In this document: in pieces, positions 61,371 through 64,000 of the stretch | Layout: the number at the start of each line of letters is the position of its first letter | Position numbering within the stretch: position 1 is the stretch's first letter | Assembly: GCA_013177795.1 (NCBI GenBank) | Contig: JABLXY010000001.1 | Location: 558,001-622,000, forward strand | Reading direction: 5' to 3' | Origin: Syntrophaceae bacterium | GTDB lineage: Bacteria > Desulfobacterota > Syntrophia > Syntrophales > UBA2192 | DNA: 64,000 nucleotides | The notes under the pieces: generated by a model | The model's database searches: none | What the model was told of the DNA's origin: nothing | The model's input: the letters and a program-made list of their open reading frames with translations, nothing else | Made by a program: the position numbers and the translations under genes

Positions 61371-62524
61371 AACGAGTCCTTGAAGGCAGCCAGGCCGTGG
61401 CGGAGGCCGTCCGGCTCGCCCGCGTCCAGGTCGTCTCCGCCTACCCGATCACGCCCCAGACGCACATCGTGGAGTTCCTCTCGGAGTACTGCGCCTCGGG
61501 GACGATGAACGCCCGCTTCCTGCGGGTGGAGAGCGAGCATTCCTGCATGGCCGCCCTCATCGGCGCGCAGAGCACGGGGGTCCGCACCTTCACCGCCACC
61601 TCGGGGCAGGGTCTGGCGCTCATGCACGAGCTGCTGCACTGGGCGGCCGGCGCCCGGCTGCCCATCGTCATGGCCGAGGTCAACCGCGCCCTTGCGCCGG
61701 GCTGGAACATCTGGGTCGACCAGACCGACAGCCTGGCACAGCGCGACACGGGGTGGATCCAGTTCTACTGCGAGGACAGCCAGGAGGTCATGGACACGAC
61801 GCTGCTGGCCTACCGGCTCGCCGAGTCCGTGGCCCTGCCGGTGATGGTCGTCCTCGACGCCTTCTTCCTCTCCCACACCTACGAGCCCGTCGACGTGCCG
61901 GAGCAGGAGGAGGTGGACCGGTTCCTGCCTCCCTACGAGGCGCGCTTCAAGCTCGACACCGCCGCCCCATGCTCCTTCGGTCCCCTCGTGCCGCCCGCCG
62001 TCTACATGGAGATGCGCCACGACATCGCGCAGGCGATGGAGACGGCCCTGGCGAAATTCCCGGCCATCGAGGACGAGTACGCCGCGATCTTCGGGCGCCG
62101 CTACGGCGCCGTGGAGGCCGTCCGCTGCGACGACGCGGAGATCGTCTTCGTGACTTCCGGCACCGTCACGAGCACGGCCCGCAGCGTGATCGAAGACCTC
62201 CGGGGCCGCGGGGAGAAGGCGGGTCTCCTCAAGATCAGGCTATTCCGCCCCTTCCCCGTCGACGACGTCCGGCGGGCCCTCGGGGGTGCGAAGAAAATCG
62301 CCGTCATCGACCGCAACTTCTCCTTCGGGGCGAGCGGCATCTTCGCCCAGGAGCTCCGCGCGGCGCTGTGCAACGTGCCCGGTCACGCGCCCGTGTTCGG
62401 ATACGTCGCCGGGATCGGCGGCCGCGACGTGACCCCCGCGGTCCTCGAAGACATTTACCTGAGAACGAAGAACAGCGCCGCCCCCGAGCGGGAGAGCGTC
62501 TGGATCGGCCTGCAGGAGGTCTGA
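61367..62524 (+). CDS. porA: 2-oxoacid:ferredoxin oxidoreductase, alpha subunit
   Basis: Predicted 385 aa. Conserved AYPITPQTHIVEFLSEY, ESEHSCMAALIGAQSTGVRT, FTATSGQGLALMHELLHWAA and the C-terminal KIRLFRPFPVDDVRRAL / VIDRNFSFGASGIFAQEL blocks. ATGA overlap with the preceding gene. Typical of pyruvate-type enzymes, though the exact 2-oxoacid is not certain. Confidence 0.92.
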   Translation: MKRVLEGSQAVAEAVRLARVQVVSAYPITPQTHIVEFLSEYCASGTMNARFLRVESEHSCMAALIGAQSTGVRTFTATSGQGLALMHELLHWAAGARLPIVMAEVNRALAPGWNIWVDQTDSLAQRDTGWIQFYCEDSQEVMDTTLLAYRLAESVALPVMVVLDAFFLSHTYEPVDVPEQEEVDRFLPPYEARFKLDTAAPCSFGPLVPPAVYMEMRHDIAQAMETALAKFPAIEDEYAAIFGRRYGAVEAVRCDDAEIVFVTSGTVTSTARSVIEDLRGRGEKAGLLKIRLFRPFPVDDVRRALGGAKKIAVIDRNFSFGASGIFAQELRAALCNVPGHAPVFGYVAGIGGRDVTPAVLEDIYLRTKNSAAPERESVWIGLQEV

Positions 62525-62525
62525 C

Positions 62526-63407
62526 ATGGAACTCGAACTCAGCGACCGCGAATTCATGCACTCCGGCCACGTCGGCTGCCCGGGCTGCGGCGCCGCCATC
62601 GCCATGCGCTTCCTGCTGAAAGCCCTCGGGGAGAAGATCATGATGGTCCTGCCGGCCTGCTGCTGGTCCGTCATCGCGGGGCCCTACCCCACGACGACGC
62701 TGAAGATCCCCGTCATCCACTCGGCCTTCGAGACGGGCGGCGCCGTGGCCAGCGGCGTCCGTGCCGCCCTGGACATGAAGGGGGACACGGAGACGACGGT
62801 CGTCACCTGGGCCGGCGACGGCGGCACCTTCGACATCGGCTTCCAGGCCCTCTCCGGGGCCGTCGAGCGAAACGAGGACTTCATCTACGTCTGCTACGAC
62901 AACGAGGCGTACATGAACACGGGCATCCAGCGCAGCTCCTCCACCCCCTACGGGGCCTGGACGACAACGACCCCCGGCAAGGACTGGAAGAAGATGCGCA
63001 AGAAGAACATCGTCGAGGCCCTGGCGGCCCACCGCATCCCCTATGCCGCCACGGCGAGCATCTCCCACCCCGATGACCTCGTCAGAAAGGTCAAGCGCGC
63101 CCAGGCCGTCAAGGGCTCGCGCTTCCTCCACATCTTCGCGAGCTGCCCCACGGGCTGGAAGATCCCCTCGGAGATGGCCGTCAAGATCGCCCGCATGGCC
63201 GTGCAGACGAACATCTTCCCGCTCTACGAGGTGGAGGAGGGGCTCCACTACACGATCAACGTCAAGCCGAAGCGCTACCCCGTCCGGGAGTACTTCAAGA
63301 TCCAGGGCCGCTTCCAGCACCTGACGGACGCTGATCTCGACGTGATCCAGAAGATGGTGGACGAGGACTGGGAGTTGCTGCTCCGCAAGGCGGGCGAGCA
63401 CGCGTAG
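62526..63407 (+). CDS. porB: 2-oxoacid:ferredoxin oxidoreductase, beta subunit
   Basis: Predicted 293 aa. Thiamine diphosphate site TWAGDGGTFDIGFQALSGAV...YDNEAYMNTGIQRS, N-terminal cluster cysteines GCPGCGAAIAM, and PYGAWTTTTPGK and FASCPTGWK blocks typical of pyruvate synthase beta. It starts 1 bp after the alpha stop. The downstream stretch 63409-63450 has degenerate GGCGAAAGG repeats. Confidence 0.93.
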   Translation: MELELSDREFMHSGHVGCPGCGAAIAMRFLLKALGEKIMMVLPACCWSVIAGPYPTTTLKIPVIHSAFETGGAVASGVRAALDMKGDTETTVVTWAGDGGTFDIGFQALSGAVERNEDFIYVCYDNEAYMNTGIQRSSSTPYGAWTTTTPGKDWKKMRKKNIVEALAAHRIPYAATASISHPDDLVRKVKRAQAVKGSRFLHIFASCPTGWKIPSEMAVKIARMAVQTNIFPLYEVEEGLHYTINVKPKRYPVREYFKIQGRFQHLTDADLDVIQKMVDEDWELLLRKAGEHA

Positions 63408-63467
63408 CCGCTGCGCGGCAGGCGAAAGGCTCGAGGCGAAAGGCCAAAGGTGAAGAGGAACAAGAGG

Positions 63468-64000
63468 ATGACCCGGCTTTCGGCTTGCCTCCTCGCGCTG
63501 CCGCTCCTTCTTTTCCCATCACCCCTCAAGGCCGATGTGTTTGTCCACGACGCCGTGGCGGTGCAGGGCAAGGAAATCCGGCTGAAGGCCGAGACCCGGG
63601 GGAAGGTGTTTGCCCGGGGGGGCGAGCTCGTGGAGTTCTTCGTCGGCGACGACTCTTTGGGGAAGAACCTCTCCGGGGGCGACGGGGCGGCCTACCGGTT
63701 CTTCAAACCCACGCGGACCGGCCTCAAGACCGTCCGGGTCACGTCCGGCGCCGAAAGCGGCACGGGGTACCTGCTGGTGCTCAAGCCGGGCTCGGGTCTT
63801 GTCGCTGTCGACGTCGAGGGCACCCTGCTCATGCAGGGGTTCATGTCGCCGGGCCGGCCGGGGAGCAGGGACGCCGTCGCGGCGGTGGCCGGGCGGTACC
63901 CGTTGGTCTACCTGCAAACGGGCCAGACGAACCTCAAGGCCGTCCGGCTCTGGCTCGACCAGAACGAATACGCCGGCGCCCCGCTTCTGCCCTGGGACGG
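63468..64000 (+). CDS. Secreted HAD-like (LNS2-like) protein, 3'-truncated by the window edge
   Basis: The frame is open to the end of the window (about 177 residues). Signal peptide MTRLSACLLALPLLLFPSPL, cleavage near LKA-DVF. A beta-rich domain (residues 22-105) is followed by a HAD/LNS2-like start: LVAVDVEGTLLMQGFMSPGR with the first Asp (DVEGT), then YPLVYLQTGQTNLKAVRLWL. The second Asp of the usual DxDGT is Glu. Possibly a periplasmic phosphatase-like protein. The antisense frame at 63519-63917 is a shadow. Confidence 0.65.
   Translation, partial: MTRLSACLLALPLLLFPSPLKADVFVHDAVAVQGKEIRLKAETRGKVFARGGELVEFFVGDDSLGKNLSGGDGAAYRFFKPTRTGLKTVRVTSGAESGTGYLLVLKPGSGLVAVDVEGTLLMQGFMSPGRPGSRDAVAAVAGRYPLVYLQTGQTNLKAVRLWLDQNEYAGAPLLPWD

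Overview
The window is a GC-rich bacterial chromosome segment. The gene content suggests an anaerobic Desulfobacterota (former Deltaproteobacteria) organism with syntroph-like energy metabolism. The main clues are tungsten-type aldehyde:ferredoxin oxidoreductases (AOR), HdrA/MvhD/HdrC-like subunits joined to a formate dehydrogenase, a 2-oxoacid:ferredoxin oxidoreductase, rubrerythrin-like ferritins, a TAXI-TRAP transporter and system II cytochrome c maturation. Species cannot be named from sequence alone. I saw no rRNA, tRNA, CRISPR array, prophage or insertion sequence.

Layout. 1-3.6 kb: 3' part of carB, then purF. 3.6-8.9 kb: a nitrogen block with two ammonium transporter/PII pairs (amt-glnK twice), a small Fis-type DNA-binding protein and a shortened DapB-like protein. 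Each of the three transcription units starts at a consensus sigma-54 promoter preceded by copies of one palindromic motif. 9-12.7 kb: TAXI-TRAP transporter. 12.7-28.7 kb: mixed housekeeping and stress genes: GH13 enzyme, hisFH, separate manC and PMI-type cupin, Tat-exported Fe-SOD, radical SAM protein plus a 136-bp copy of its 3' end, minimal tatA, TerC, ferredoxin, M50 protease, malQ, DUF72, PhzF. 28.7-32.9 kb: ccsB-resB and ftsH.

33-51 kb is the most distinctive part. A stand-alone ModE-type regulator lies divergent to two homologous modules, each a Tat-signal ferredoxin followed by an AOR. A P460-like c-type cytochrome precedes the second module. Each module has the same 18-bp palindrome about 80 bp upstream of a TTGACT/TATAGT promoter, and the two untranslated leaders share conserved blocks at fixed spacing. 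A NapG-like ferredoxin, two HdrA-like flavoproteins, MvhD, FdhB-like and FdhA, an HdrC-like protein, a ferredoxin-NapH fusion and a short divergent AOR follow on the same strand. A 330-bp run of nested hairpins sits inside this series. Inference: exported aldehyde (or carboxylate) oxidoreductases are linked through quinone-level or cytochrome carriers to a cytoplasmic Hdr-formate dehydrogenase complex.

51-64 kb: dksA, a MIP18-like protein, two rubrerythrin-like proteins, a glyoxylate-reductase-like dehydrogenase, an ArsA-ATPase operon, a CstA-type (pyruvate/peptide) transporter, an XRE-cupin regulator, a four-gene 2-oxoacid:ferredoxin oxidoreductase operon with an NAD(P)-flavin subunit, and the start of a secreted HAD-like protein cut by the window end.
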